This document shows, piece by piece, positions 35,339 through 44,228 of a stretch of 47,554 bases of DNA. The translations under genes were made by a program, and so were the position numbers. Location of the stretch: positions 1-47,554 of the forward strand of contig JANQFP010000036.1 of the NCBI GenBank assembly GCA_028277795.1. The letters run 5' to 3'. The notes under the pieces are model-generated. The model worked only from the letters and a program-made list of their open reading frames with translations. It had not been told where the DNA came from and did no database searches. This stretch comes from Rhodospirillales bacterium. Lineage in GTDB: Bacteria > Pseudomonadota > Alphaproteobacteria > Rhodospirillales > JANQFP01. Numbering within the stretch: the stretch's first letter is position 1; each line of letters opens with the position of its first letter.

Positions 35339-35950
35339 TCAGCGGTAGAGCCACGGGACCTCGGCGCGCTGGCGCGCCTCGAAGTCGTCGATTCTGGGGG
35401 CCTTCTGCATGGTCAGCCCGATGTCGTCGAGGCCGTTGAGCAGGCAGTGCTTGCGGAAGGGATCGATGTCGAAGTGCAGCGTGCCGCCGTCGGGGCCGCG
35501 GATGGTCTGGCTTTCCAGGTCCACGGTGACGGTGGCGTTGGCGCCCCGCTCGGCATCGTCCATCAGCTTGTCCACGTCCGACTGGGGCAGGGCGATGGGC
35601 AGGATGCCGTTCTTGAAGCAGTTGTTGTAGAAGATGTCGGCGAAGCTGGGCGCGATGATGCAGCGGATGCCGTAATCCAGAAGCGCCCACGGGGCGTGCT
35701 CCCGCGACGAGCCGCAGCCGAAGTTGTCGCCCGTCACCAGGATGGTGGCCTGCCGGTAGGCCGGTTGGTTGAGCACGAACTCGGGCTTCTCGGCACCGTC
35801 ATCGCCGTACCGCAGCTCGTAGAACAGGCTGCCGCCCAGTCCCGAACGCCGGATGGTCTTGAGGAACTGCTTGGGAATGATCATGTCGGTGTCGACATTG
35901 ATCATCGGCAGCGGCGCGGCCACGCCGGTCAGGGTGGTGAACTTCTCCAT
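35339..35950 (-). CDS. leuD: 3-isopropylmalate dehydratase small subunit
   Basis: The 203-residue small subunit of isopropylmalate isomerase has the family start ([25 protein letters not shown]), the swivel-domain motif [22 protein letters not shown] and [24 protein letters not shown] 35950 is used; a TTG lies one codon upstream. In this cluster it is separated from its partner leuC by a 2.57-kb gene. Confidence 0.97.
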   Translation of the reverse strand: MEKFTTLTGVAAPLPMINVDTDMIIPKQFLKTIRRSGLGGSLFYELRYGDDGAEKPEFVLNQPAYRQATILVTGDNFGCGSSREHAPWALLDYGIRCIIAPSFADIFYNNCFKNGILPIALPQSDVDKLMDDAERGANATVTVDLESQTIRGPDGGTLHFDIDPFRKHCLLNGLDDIGLTMQKAPRIDDFEARQRAEVPWLYR

Positions 35951-36066
35951 CAAACGTGTTTCTGGTCTTCTCGTGGAAACGCGGTCCCCTCACCCCGGGC
36001 CCTATGTTGCCGGATTATGCGGGCGTTGGCGAGCCCGCATTTGCGCCGACGTTTCAACGCCCTGGC

Positions 36067-38637
36067 TCACCGCGGCCCGCTCGCCCAGTCGACGGTCAGC
36101 GGCGCGCTTTCGCCGGCCGCGTTGGTCGCGGTGAAGGTCGCCCGGTAGCGGGTGCCCGGGGCGAACCCGTCGGCCACGTAGGTCAGGTGGCGGGGCGTCT
36201 GCAGGCGTCCGGCGGCGACGGCCGGTCCCACGACTCGCTGCCCGCCCTCGTCCTCGAAGCGGGCGCTCAGCGTGGTCGGGTCTCCCATGGCGGTCATGCG
36301 CACCAGGAAGGTGGCCCGCCCGTCACCCTGGTCCAGGAGCCGCGCCCCGTACAGCCGCGGCGCCGCGTCGGCGGGCAGCCGCGCGCTGCGCACCTCGCCC
36401 TCCGTCCGTCCCTCCCGGTTCTCGGCCACGAGCTGGTAGTGGACGGTGCCACGGGCCGCCAAGCCCTCAATGTCGCAGGACACCGGGCACGGGTCCGCCT
36501 CGGGCACCGGGCCGCCGCCGGCACCGAAGACGCGGACCGCGTCCAGTCCCCAGTGCTCGGCATGGACGCCCGAGTGGATGGCGAGCCTGAGGTAGCGCAG
36601 GCGCACCGGCGGATCGAAGTGATGACAGGCGCGTCCCCCGTGGTCGGACCCGTCCCCGCCGAGGTCCGCGCGCCAGACCTCGGTCAGCCCGTCCTCGTCG
36701 ACCCCGGCGGCGACCGAGACCTCCCGCGCCGGCCAGCGCGGATGCTGATGGATGAGGATGGCGTCCATGGTCGCCTCCTCGCCCAGGTCCCAGACGAAGG
36801 TCTGGGGGGCCTGCGGGCTGCGGACGCTCAGCCAGCAATGGGCATCTTCCTCGACCCAGCCGCCGGTGAGGTGGCCGGGATCGCTCAGCGAGCCGGCAGG
36901 CCAATGGATCAGGCGCGCCGAGCCGCCCGCCGCCAGCAGCGACCAGTCGCGGTGGCGGAGCGCCGCCGAGGACACGTCCATGGCCCCCACCGGCGTCGCC
37001 GTGTCCCGCCCGAAGACCAGGCAGAAGGCGATGTTGTACGGATCGACGGCGAGCGAATCGGTGAGGGACCGATAGACGTACAGCTCAGGCGTCCACGGCA
37101 TCTCCTCGACGTTGGTACCGGCGAAGGTCCACGCCTCGGAGTCGTCCCGCAGCACGAACCGCAGATCGTGCCACTGGCCGTCGGCCAGATCGCCGACCGC
37201 GATGGCCTCGCCGCTCAGCGCCCACGGCGCCAGGCCCCGGGGTTTGGGCGTCCGGTCCCGGCGGTCGCCGCCGTGGATCCACGCCACCAGGCGGAAGTCC
37301 TTGGGGTCGAGGCCCATCGGCCGCACCCGCAGCGTCACTTCGGCGCCGCGCAGGTCGATCACCTCGCCCGCGTGGGGCGGACGGGGCGCCGCCCCGGCAT
37401 CGGGGCAGTCCGGCGGCCGGACCGTCCAGGTCATCATCAGGTCGACGACGCCGATGCCGTCCAGGTGGTGGCGGTCCTTGCCGAACGGCGTCTCCAGCCG
37501 CATGACCACGTCGTCGGCCGCCGCCTCGGGCGTCGCCGGCTCCAGGTAGTGCGCCTCCGAGGCGAAGGGAAGCAGCCGCCGGTGCACGTTGACCGCGCTG
37601 TCCCGCAACCGGCCCCCCCGGGCCGGCGGCACCCACGCCGGCGGCGTTTCCCGATCGAGGGCGTCGGCGGTGGCGCCGTAGCGGAACCAATAGCGGGTCG
37701 GCACCGTGCTCCCGCCCACCGTGCCGTTGACCGTGAGCTCGGTCCAGCCGATGGGGATGGCCGTCCCGGTGGTCACCTCGGGCGGGGCGTCGCGGCGCAC
37801 CAAGAACTCCCGCTCGTCTCCCTCCACGCGGTCCGCGCCAGCGCCCGCAATGAGGCGGTAGCGGTAACGAACGCCGGGGACGAGGCCCGACGCCTTGGCC
37901 TGCCAGTGCACGACCCCGCCGCCGACATCGCCCACCGGCTGCGCGGCGATGGTGACGGGCTCCCCGTCGGCGCCGTCGGCGGCGGCCAGCAGGAAGGCCA
38001 CCGGGACCTCCGCCCCCAGGTTGGCCGTGGCCCCGCGCAGCTCGGCCGCGTTGGCACCGACTTGGCCGCCGCCCCAGGTGGCGACGGCCGGGCGCCCGGT
38101 CTCGGACGTGCCGGCGGGGTCCGCAACGGCCCGTCGGTGGGCGTGGTAGCGCGCCTCGTCGGCGTCCTCCAGGCACAGCGGCGCCGCCGGCTGGAGGTGA
38201 AACCCGGATGCGCAGTTCCTTTCCGCCCGCCCCAGGGTCTCGCGGTAGGCCTCGATCATGCCCAGGTCGTGGAACCACAGACACACCAGGCGGTACAGCT
38301 CCACATCATCGGGCCGCAGCTCCAGTCCCCTGGTCGCCGCCGCAATCGCCTCGTGCGCAGCGCCCATCTCGTAATGGGCGTGGGCGATGAGCCGGAAGAC
38401 ATCCGGGTTGTCGGGCGCCAGATCGGCCGCCCGGACGAGAAAGGCGAGGGCCTCCGCCCAGCTGCGCTGCTTGAGCCGAATCAGGCCGAGCGAGAACAGG
38501 GCGTCGAGGTGCTCGGGATCGTTGTCGATGATCGAAGCCAGGAACTGCCCGGTCTTGTCGAGGGCTTCCGGCCGCAGCCGCCCGATGGTGTTGGCCACCT
38601 CCAGGGTGATCGCCCGTCTGTTCAACTGGAGTCTCAT
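36067..38637 (-). CDS. Large TPR / FN3-like / discoidin-like multidomain protein
   Basis: The 856-residue protein is not one I can name. From the N-terminus: about three TPR helices pairs (about 40-145, HLDALFSLGLIRLKQRSWAE..., APDNPDVFRLIAHAHYEMG, RPDDVELYRLVCLW); one or two FN3-like beta domains (about 185-320, GLVPGVRYRYRL and a second TRYWFRYGATADAL); a lectin-like sandwich (about 335-560); a discoidin/F5-8C-like domain (about 595-705, FVWDLGEEATMDAILI, RYLRLAIHSGVHAEHWGLDAVRVFG); and a final FN3-like domain (about 715-856, ending VDWASGPR). There is no signal peptide or anchor, which is odd for such domains. It sits between leuC (24 bases upstream) and leuD, and base composition matches the neighbours. 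Function is unknown; glycan binding is possible. Confidence 0.85.
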   Translation of the reverse strand: MRLQLNRRAITLEVANTIGRLRPEALDKTGQFLASIIDNDPEHLDALFSLGLIRLKQRSWAEALAFLVRAADLAPDNPDVFRLIAHAHYEMGAAHEAIAAATRGLELRPDDVELYRLVCLWFHDLGMIEAYRETLGRAERNCASGFHLQPAAPLCLEDADEARYHAHRRAVADPAGTSETGRPAVATWGGGQVGANAAELRGATANLGAEVPVAFLLAAADGADGEPVTIAAQPVGDVGGGVVHWQAKASGLVPGVRYRYRLIAGAGADRVEGDEREFLVRRDAPPEVTTGTAIPIGWTELTVNGTVGGSTVPTRYWFRYGATADALDRETPPAWVPPARGGRLRDSAVNVHRRLLPFASEAHYLEPATPEAAADDVVMRLETPFGKDRHHLDGIGVVDLMMTWTVRPPDCPDAGAAPRPPHAGEVIDLRGAEVTLRVRPMGLDPKDFRLVAWIHGGDRRDRTPKPRGLAPWALSGEAIAVGDLADGQWHDLRFVLRDDSEAWTFAGTNVEEMPWTPELYVYRSLTDSLAVDPYNIAFCLVFGRDTATPVGAMDVSSAALRHRDWSLLAAGGSARLIHWPAGSLSDPGHLTGGWVEEDAHCWLSVRSPQAPQTFVWDLGEEATMDAILIHQHPRWPAREVSVAAGVDEDGLTEVWRADLGGDGSDHGGRACHHFDPPVRLRYLRLAIHSGVHAEHWGLDAVRVFGAGGGPVPEADPCPVSCDIEGLAARGTVHYQLVAENREGRTEGEVRSARLPADAAPRLYGARLLDQGDGRATFLVRMTAMGDPTTLSARFEDEGGQRVVGPAVAAGRLQTPRHLTYVADGFAPGTRYRATFTATNAAGESAPLTVDWASGPR

Positions 38638-38661
38638 GGGTCCGTCGTCGGGCCGGCGCCG

Positions 38662-40074
38662 CTACTCGGGGGGCAACTCCCGCACGTCGGCCAGGCGGCC
38701 GGTGATCGCCGCCGCCGCGGCCATGGCGGGGCTCATCAGGTGGGTGCGGCCGCCGCGCCCCTGGCGGCCTTCGAAATTGCGGTTGGATGTGGACGCGCAG
38801 CGCTCCCGCGGCTCCAGCCGGTCGGCGTTCATGGCCAGGCACATGGAGCAGCCGGGCTCGCGCCATTCGAAGCCGGCATCCAGGAACACCTGGTCCAGGC
38901 CCTCGCTCTCGGCCTGCTCGCGCACCAGGCCGGAGCCGGGGACCACCATGGCCCCCACCGTGTCCGCCACCCGCCGGCCGCGGGCGACGGCGGCGGCTTC
39001 GCGCAGGTCCTCGATGCGGCCGTTGGTGCACGAGCCGATGAACACCCGCTCGACGGGGACCTCGCGCAAGGGCGTGCCGGGCTCCAGGCCCATGTAGTCC
39101 AGCGACCGCTCCATGGCCCGGCGCTTGGCCTCGTCCCGCGCCGCCGCCGGGTCGGGCACCGACCCGGTGATGGGCAGCACGTCCTCGGGACTGGTGCCCC
39201 AGGTCACCTGGGGCTCCAGCGCCGCCGCATCCAGCGTGACCACGGTGTCGAACCGGGCGCCCTCGTCGCTGACCAGGGTCCGCCAGTGGGCGGCGGCCTG
39301 CTCCCAGGCGCCGGCCTTGGGCACCATGGGGCGGCCCTGCAGATAGGCCAGCGTGGTGTCGTCGGGGGCGATGAGGCCGGCCCGGGCCCCGGCCTCGATG
39401 GACATGTTGCACACCGTCATCCGCCCTTCCATGGTGAGCGCGCGCACCGCCTCGCCGGCGTACTCGATGACGTGGCCGGTGGCCCCGGCGGTGCCGATGC
39501 GGCCGATCAGGGCGAGCACCAGGTCCTTGGCCCCGACCCCCGGCCCGAGCACGCCGTCGGCGCGGATCAGCATGTTCTTGGCCGGCCGCTGCAACAGGGT
39601 CTGGGTGGCCAGCACGTGCTCCACCTCGGAGGTGCCGATGCCGAAGGCCAGGGCGCCGAAAGCGCCGTGGGTCGAGGTGTGGGAATCGCCGCAGACGATG
39701 GTGGTGCCGGGCAGGGTGAACCCCTGCTCCGGGCCGATGACGTGGACGATGCCCTGGCGGATGTCGTCCATGGCGTAATAGGTGATGCCGAACTCGGCCA
39801 CGTTGGTGGCCAGGGTGTCCACCTGCAGCCGCGACTCGGCGTCGGCGATGCCGGCCGCACGGTCGGTGGTGGGCACGTTGTGGTCAGCCACGGCGAGGGT
39901 GGCCTCGGGCCGCCGCACCCGCCGGCCGGCGGTGCGCAGGCCCTCGAAGGCCTGGGGACTGGTCACCTCGTGCACCAGGTGGCGGTCGATGTAGATGAGG
40001 CAGGTGCCGTCGTCCTGGACGTCGACGACATGGCCGTCCCAGATCTTGTCGAACAGGGTGCGCGGACCGGGCAT
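38662..40074 (-). CDS. leuC: 3-isopropylmalate dehydratase large subunit
   Basis: The 470-residue aconitase-family subunit carries the [4Fe-4S] cluster and converts 2- to 3-isopropylmalate with LeuD. Motifs are [79 protein letters not shown] and a C-terminal [11 protein letters not shown] that supplies two of the cluster cysteines. The ATG at 40074 is used instead of the longer frame. It lies 39 bases downstream of rplS. Confidence 0.98.
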   Translation of the reverse strand: MPGPRTLFDKIWDGHVVDVQDDGTCLIYIDRHLVHEVTSPQAFEGLRTAGRRVRRPEATLAVADHNVPTTDRAAGIADAESRLQVDTLATNVAEFGITYYAMDDIRQGIVHVIGPEQGFTLPGTTIVCGDSHTSTHGAFGALAFGIGTSEVEHVLATQTLLQRPAKNMLIRADGVLGPGVGAKDLVLALIGRIGTAGATGHVIEYAGEAVRALTMEGRMTVCNMSIEAGARAGLIAPDDTTLAYLQGRPMVPKAGAWEQAAAHWRTLVSDEGARFDTVVTLDAAALEPQVTWGTSPEDVLPITGSVPDPAAARDEAKRRAMERSLDYMGLEPGTPLREVPVERVFIGSCTNGRIEDLREAAAVARGRRVADTVGAMVVPGSGLVREQAESEGLDQVFLDAGFEWREPGCSMCLAMNADRLEPRERCASTSNRNFEGRQGRGGRTHLMSPAMAAAAAITGRLADVRELPPE

Positions 40075-40113
40075 GGAACGCCGTTCCCTCCGGGTTCGGG
40101 CCAAGAGGCCCGC

Positions 40114-40614
40114 TCAGGTCTCCTCGTCGCCCCCCGTTTCGCTGGCCGTCGCGGGCTCGGCTGCCGCGGCCCGGGCCTCGGCGGCCTCGGCCTGGGCGGC
40201 GGCCTTGGCGTCGGCGGCGGCCTGCTTCTCGCCGGCCGTCAGCTTGGCCGAGTAGCCGTCGGTCTTCTCGGCGATGCGGGCCCGCTTGCCGCGCCGGCCG
40301 CGCAGGTAATAGAGCTTGGCCCGGCGCACGTCGCCGCGGCGCACCACGTCGATGCCGGCGATGCTCGGCGAATACAGCGGGAAGACGCGCTCGACGCCCT
40401 CGCCGTAGGAGATCTTGCGCACCGTGAACGACGACCCGATGCCGGCGTTGCGCCGCGCGATGCACACGCCCTCGAACGCCTGGATGCGCTCGCGCGAGCC
40501 TTCCACCACCTTGACCCGCACCCGCAGGGTGTCGCCGGGCGAGAACTCGGGGACGGGACGCGCGGCGGCGAGCCGGTCGATTTCTTCTTTCTCCAGTTGC
40601 TCGATCACGTTCAT
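40114..40614 (-). CDS. rplS: 50S ribosomal protein L19
   Basis: The L19 core (about residues 1-120) is normal: [55 protein letters not shown] and [18 protein letters not shown]. It is followed by a 40-residue Ala/Glu-rich tail ([20 protein letters not shown]) absent from most L19 proteins, which end near 115-125. L19 lies at the 30S-50S interface. ATG 40614 with an aaggg site 9 bases upstream is favoured over one three codons earlier. Confidence 0.97.
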   Translation of the reverse strand: MNVIEQLEKEEIDRLAAARPVPEFSPGDTLRVRVKVVEGSRERIQAFEGVCIARRNAGIGSSFTVRKISYGEGVERVFPLYSPSIAGIDVVRRGDVRRAKLYYLRGRRGKRARIAEKTDGYSAKLTAGEKQAAADAKAAAQAEAAEARAAAAEPATASETGGDEET

Positions 40615-40636
40615 GGCTCTCATCCCTTGGTCTCGC

Positions 40637-41350
40637 CTAGGTCCCGGCGTCGCCGGCGGCGGCGTATGCGGCCCACAGGTCGGGGCGCCGTTCCCGGGTC
40701 GCCGCCTCGGACTGGGCCAGGCGCCAGGCCCGCACCCGTTCGTGGTGGCCCGACACCAGAACCTCCGGCACCGGGCGCCCCTGCCACAGGCGGGGCCGCG
40801 TGTAATGGGGATACTCCAGCAATCCCCGCTCGAAACTCTCCTCGCTCAGCGACTCGTCGCGGCCCACCACCCCGGGCAGCAGGCGCACGCAGGCGTCGAT
40901 CAGGGCCATGGCCGCCGGCTCGCCCCCCGACAGCACGATGTCGGCCAGCGAAACCTCCTCGGCGCCCCGCGCCTCGATGACCCGCTGGTCGACGCCCTCG
41001 TAGCGGCCACACAGCAGCACGGCCCCCGGCCCGGCCGCCAGATCGCGCACCCGGTCCTGGGTGAGCGGGCGGCCCCGCGGCGTCAGGTAGATCAGCGGCA
41101 GGTCCGGCCTATCGGCCAGGGCCGCCGCGATCGCATCGTCCACCACGTCGGGGCGCATCACCATGCCCGGTCCGCCGCCGAAAGGGGCGTCGTCCACGGT
41201 GGCGTGTTTATCGCGCGCAAACGTTCGAATGTCCACAGTTTCCAATGCCCACACCCCGGCTTCCCGCGCCTGGCCGGCCAGCGACAGGCCGAGGGGCCCG
41301 GGAAACATCTCCGGGAAGATGGTCAGCACCCGTGCCGTCCAAGGGGACAC
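40637..41350 (-). CDS. trmD: tRNA (guanine-N1)-methyltransferase
   Basis: The 237-residue enzyme methylates G37 of tRNAs with SAM to prevent frameshifting. The trefoil-knot motifs are [83 protein letters not shown] and [28 protein letters not shown] at 41350 is chosen because ggagga lies 7 bases upstream and the protein then starts as usual; a GTG at 41365 would add 5 residues and overlap rimM by one base. Confidence 0.97.
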   Translation of the reverse strand: MSPWTARVLTIFPEMFPGPLGLSLAGQAREAGVWALETVDIRTFARDKHATVDDAPFGGGPGMVMRPDVVDDAIAAALADRPDLPLIYLTPRGRPLTQDRVRDLAAGPGAVLLCGRYEGVDQRVIEARGAEEVSLADIVLSGGEPAAMALIDACVRLLPGVVGRDESLSEESFERGLLEYPHYTRPRLWQGRPVPEVLVSGHHERVRAWRLAQSEAATRERRPDLWAAYAAAGDAGT

Positions 41351-41364
41351 CTGTCGGTCCTCCA

Positions 41365-41919
41365 CTACCTTTCAGGTCCGCTGTCGTCTTCCGCCGGCAG
41401 CTCGACAACGAGCCGGCCGCCCGCCACGTCCACCACCGGCACCGACGCCCGGGTGAAGGGAACCATCAAGCCGCCGCCCGGCCGCCCGTCAGAGACCTCC
41501 AGCTCCAGCACGGTCCCCGCCCCGAAGTCATGGACGGCGGCGATGCGCCCCAGAGGGGACCCGTCCGTCGTCTCCGCCGCCAGGCCGACCAGGTCGGCGT
41601 GGTAGTACTCGTCGTCGTCCGGCTCCGGCAGCGCCGACCGGTCCACATACAGCCGCAGCCCCGCCAGCGCCTCCGCCCCATTGCGGTCGGCCACCCCCTC
41701 GACGCGGGCGATGACCTGCCCCTTGACCACGCCGGAGACGGCCAGCCGCAAAACCGTCTCCCCCGTTTCGTCGCGCACCGGGCCGTAGGCCGCCACGTCC
41801 GCCGGCGCGGCGGTGAAGCTTTTGATGCGCACCTCGCCGCGGATACCGCGGGCCCCCGTCACCACGCCGACACACACCAAGCCGGGGGGCGCCGCATCGC
41901 CGGTCCGTCGCGCCGCCAT
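41365..41919 (-). CDS. rimM: 16S rRNA processing protein RimM
   Basis: The 184-residue ribosome assembly factor binds S19 and assists 30S head maturation. [20 protein letters not shown] marks the N-terminal RimM domain, and [16 protein letters not shown] with [17 protein letters not shown] and [23 protein letters not shown] the C-terminal PRC-barrel. It sits between rpsP and trmD, as in most bacteria. Confidence 0.97.
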   Translation of the reverse strand: MAARRTGDAAPPGLVCVGVVTGARGIRGEVRIKSFTAAPADVAAYGPVRDETGETVLRLAVSGVVKGQVIARVEGVADRNGAEALAGLRLYVDRSALPEPDDDEYYHADLVGLAAETTDGSPLGRIAAVHDFGAGTVLELEVSDGRPGGGLMVPFTRASVPVVDVAGGRLVVELPAEDDSGPER

Positions 41920-41943
41920 GGCTCACCCCGGCGGCCGCCGGCC

Positions 41944-42573
41944 TCAGCCGGCCGCCGGCTTCTCCGCGTCCTCGTCGGCCGCCTCCTCGGCCGGCGGCTC
42001 GGGCGCCGCCTCTTCGGCCGGCTCGGCGGGCGTCTCGTCCGCAGCGGCCTCGGGCGCGGGCTCCTCCGGAGCCGCCTCGGGCGCCGCCTCCTCGACCGGC
42101 TCCGCCGCGGCCTCCTCGGCCGCCGGCTCGGCGGTCGCCTCTTCGGCCGATGCTTCCTCGGCCGGAGCTTCTTCGGCCGGGGCGTCCTCGGCCGGAGCGT
42201 CCTCGGCTGGCGCCGCCGCCGCTTCCGCCGCCTGCTGGGCGGCCTCCTCGGCCTCCTTCATCCGTTCCAGGGTCTTGGCCCGGGGCTGGTTCTTCTTGGT
42301 CTGCTCAGGCGTCGGCCGCGCCTCCATGAGGCCGGCCTGGGCGCAGAACCGGGCCACCCGGTCGCTGGGCTGGGCGCCGACGCCGAGCCAATAGCGCACC
42401 CGCTCCTCCTTGAGGGTCAGGCGTTCCGGATGGTCCTTGGGCACCATGGGGTTGTAGGTGCCCACCCGCTCGATGAACCGGCCGTCACGGGGACTGCGGG
42501 AGTCCGCCACGACGACGCGGTAGAACGGCCGCTTCTTGGCGCCGCCCCGCGACAGTCGAATGCGTAAAGTCAT
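41944..42573 (-). CDS. rpsP: 30S ribosomal protein S16 with long acidic tail
   Basis: The first 85 or so residues are a standard S16 ([46 protein letters not shown]). A lysine-rich linker and then about 110 residues of almost only Ala, Glu, Pro and Asp follow, in repeats of the [10 protein letters not shown] type. The total is 209 residues, against about 80-90 in E. coli. Part of the tail gene is a 15-base tandem repeat (42139-42213). Moderate S16 tails are seen in alphaproteobacteria, but this one is long. Confidence 0.97.
   Translation of the reverse strand: MTLRIRLSRGGAKKRPFYRVVVADSRSPRDGRFIERVGTYNPMVPKDHPERLTLKEERVRYWLGVGAQPSDRVARFCAQAGLMEARPTPEQTKKNQPRAKTLERMKEAEEAAQQAAEAAAAPAEDAPAEDAPAEEAPAEEASAEEATAEPAAEEAAAEPVEEAAPEAAPEEPAPEAAADETPAEPAEEAAPEPPAEEAADEDAEKPAAG
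42139..42213. repeat. Five 15-base tandem units in the rpsP tail
   Basis: Five successive 15-base units (for example ttcctcggccggagc, ttcttcggccggggc, gtcctcggccggagc) encode the [10 protein letters not shown] repeats of the S16 tail on the minus strand. Unit-to-unit differences are mostly silent or Asp/Glu changes. Copy number may vary between strains. Confidence 0.8.
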
Positions 42574-42618
42574 GTCGGTGTCTTGTCCTCCTTCACATGA
42601 AACGCCGGATCGGCGTCA

Positions 42619-43986
42619 TCAGCGCACGGGCGGCATGGGCGGCATCATGCCCGGGGGCAGCCCGCCGCCCATCAGGCCCTTTTTGCCCATCTTGCCGACC
42701 TGCTTCATCATCTTGCTCATCTGCAGGTGCTGCTTGAGCAGACGGTTGACCTCCTGCACCGTGGTGCCGGAGCCGGCGGCGATGCGCCGCCGGCGGGAGC
42801 CGTTGAGAATCTTCGGGTTGCGCCGCTCCTTCGGGGTCATGGACAGGATGATGGCCTCCTGGCGGGCGATCATCTTGTCGTCGATGTTGGCGGCGTCGAG
42901 CTGGTTCTTGACCTTGGCGATGCCGGGAATCATGCCCAGCAGGCCCTTCACGTCCCCCATCTTGCGCAGTTGGCGGAGCTGCTCGGCCATGTCCTCCAGG
43001 GTGAAGGCGCCCTTGACCATCTTGGCCGCCATCTTCTCGGCCTTCTCCTGGTCGAGGGTCTCGGCGGCCCGCTCCACCAGGCCGACCACGTCGCCCATGC
43101 CCAGGATGCGCCCGGCGATGCGGTCGGCGTGGAAGCCCTCCAGGGCGTCCAGCTTCTCGCCCACGCCCATGAGCTTGATGGGGCGGCCGGTGACGGCGCG
43201 CATGGACAGCGCCGCGCCGCCGCGGGCGTCGCCGTCGACCCGGGTCAGCACGATGCCGGTGATGCCCACCTTGGCATGGAACTCCTCGGCCAGGGTGACC
43301 GCGTCCTGGCCGGTCATGGCGTCGGCCACCAGCAGGGTCTCGGTGGGCCGCACCACGTCGCGGACGGCGGCCACCTCGGCCATCATGTCCTGGTCGATGT
43401 GCAGGCGGCCGGCGGTATCCAGGATGACCACGTCGTAACCCTCGCGGCGGCCGGTCTCCATGGCGCGCTTGGTGATGGCCAGGGGCTGCTCGCCGAACAC
43501 CGGCGCCAGGGTGGCCACCTCGGCCTGTTCGCCGAGCACCGTCAACTGCTGCTGGGCGGCCGGGCGGTAGATGTCAAGCGACGCCATCAGCACCCGCTTC
43601 TTCTCCTTCTTGCGCAGCCGGAGCGCGATCTTGCCCGCCGTCGTCGTCTTGCCCGAGCCCTGCAGGCCGACCACCAGGATGGCCACCGGCGGAGTGCCCG
43701 CCAGATCCAGGTCGGCGCCCTCGGCGCCCAGCATCTCCACCAGGTGGTCGTGGACGATCTTGACCACCATCTGGCCGGGGGTGACGGACCGCAGCACCTC
43801 CTGGCCGACGGCGCGCTCGCGCACCGAGGCGACGAAGTCCTTGACCACCGGCAGGGCGACGTCCGCCTCGAGCAGGGCCACGCGCACCTCGCGCATGGCC
43901 TCGGCCACGTCCGCCTCGCTCAAGGCACCGCGCTTGCGCAGGCGGTCGAAGACGGTGCCCAGCCGGTCGCTCAGGGAATCGAACAT
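42619..43986 (-). CDS. ffh: Signal recognition particle protein Ffh
   Basis: The 455-residue SRP54 GTPase binds 4.5S RNA and signal sequences and docks at FtsY. The N domain is followed by the G domain motifs GLQGSGKTT, ASLDIYRPAAQQQL, DTAGRL and LTRVDGDARGG. The C-terminal M domain is methionine-rich (LQMSKMMKQVGKMGKKG and a Pro/Met tail). ATG 43986 gives the usual MFDSLSDRLG start. It heads the ffh-rpsP-rimM-trmD-rplS-leu run and has a promoter and terminator-like leader hairpin upstream. Confidence 0.98.
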   Translation of the reverse strand: MFDSLSDRLGTVFDRLRKRGALSEADVAEAMREVRVALLEADVALPVVKDFVASVRERAVGQEVLRSVTPGQMVVKIVHDHLVEMLGAEGADLDLAGTPPVAILVVGLQGSGKTTTAGKIALRLRKKEKKRVLMASLDIYRPAAQQQLTVLGEQAEVATLAPVFGEQPLAITKRAMETGRREGYDVVILDTAGRLHIDQDMMAEVAAVRDVVRPTETLLVADAMTGQDAVTLAEEFHAKVGITGIVLTRVDGDARGGAALSMRAVTGRPIKLMGVGEKLDALEGFHADRIAGRILGMGDVVGLVERAAETLDQEKAEKMAAKMVKGAFTLEDMAEQLRQLRKMGDVKGLLGMIPGIAKVKNQLDAANIDDKMIARQEAIILSMTPKERRNPKILNGSRRRRIAAGSGTTVQEVNRLLKQHLQMSKMMKQVGKMGKKGLMGGGLPPGMMPPMPPVR

Positions 43987-44014
43987 CGTCGTGTGCTCAC
44001 GTCGCCCGAAATGC

Positions 44015-44049
44015 AAAAAGCGCCAGTGCGCGAAACTCGCGGACTGGCG
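44015..44049 (-). terminator. Terminator-like hairpin in the ffh leader
   Basis: On the minus strand, arms cgccagtccgcg and cgcgcactggcg (44049-44038 and 44032-44021; 11 of 12 pairs) enclose a 5-base loop and are followed by c then TTTTT (44019-44015). This is a textbook intrinsic terminator shape, placed about 30 bases before the ffh start and downstream of the presumed ffh promoter. No upstream minus-strand gene is available for it to terminate within the window, so attenuation of the operon or termination of a short leader RNA is likely. Confidence 0.7.
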
Positions 44050-44079
44050 GCGCCCCGCATGGGACGTCGAATCGCGCGG

Positions 44080-44108
44080 ACCCTAGGCGGCCCCGGCGCC
44101 TGAGTCAA
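44080..44108 (-). promoter_or_regulatory. Candidate sigma70 promoter for ffh operon
   Basis: On the minus strand, TTGACT (44108-44103) and TAGGGT (44085-44080) are separated by 17 bases. The -35 matches at 5 of 6 positions and the -10 at only 3 of 6. Start of transcription would be near 44073, giving an 87-base leader that includes the hairpin. Confidence 0.45.
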
Positions 44109-44151
44109 GGACGGTGGGGGGCGTGATATCAACCGTGTCAGGGGCCTCGGT

Positions 44152-44179
44152 TTGACAAGGTATTCGAGGCCGCTATGCT
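44152..44179 (+). promoter_or_regulatory. Sigma70-type promoter of proX
   Basis: A perfect -35 TTGACA (44152-44157) and -10 TATGCT (44174-44179) are 16 bases apart; the start of the mRNA would be near 44186, about 43 bases before the proX start. No osmoregulatory operator could be recognised. Confidence 0.65.
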
Positions 44180-44228
44180 TGTCGCGACGTCCCCCCGCCA
44201 AACCAACACATCAATAGGGAGAGATGAG

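Noticed and set aside
35956..40980. A 1674-codon open frame on the plus strand
   Set aside because: It runs antisense to leuD, the TPR gene, leuC and rplS, all with clear family sequence. Its translation is low-complexity Arg/Gly/His/Pro-rich, as expected from the antisense of G+C-rich codons.
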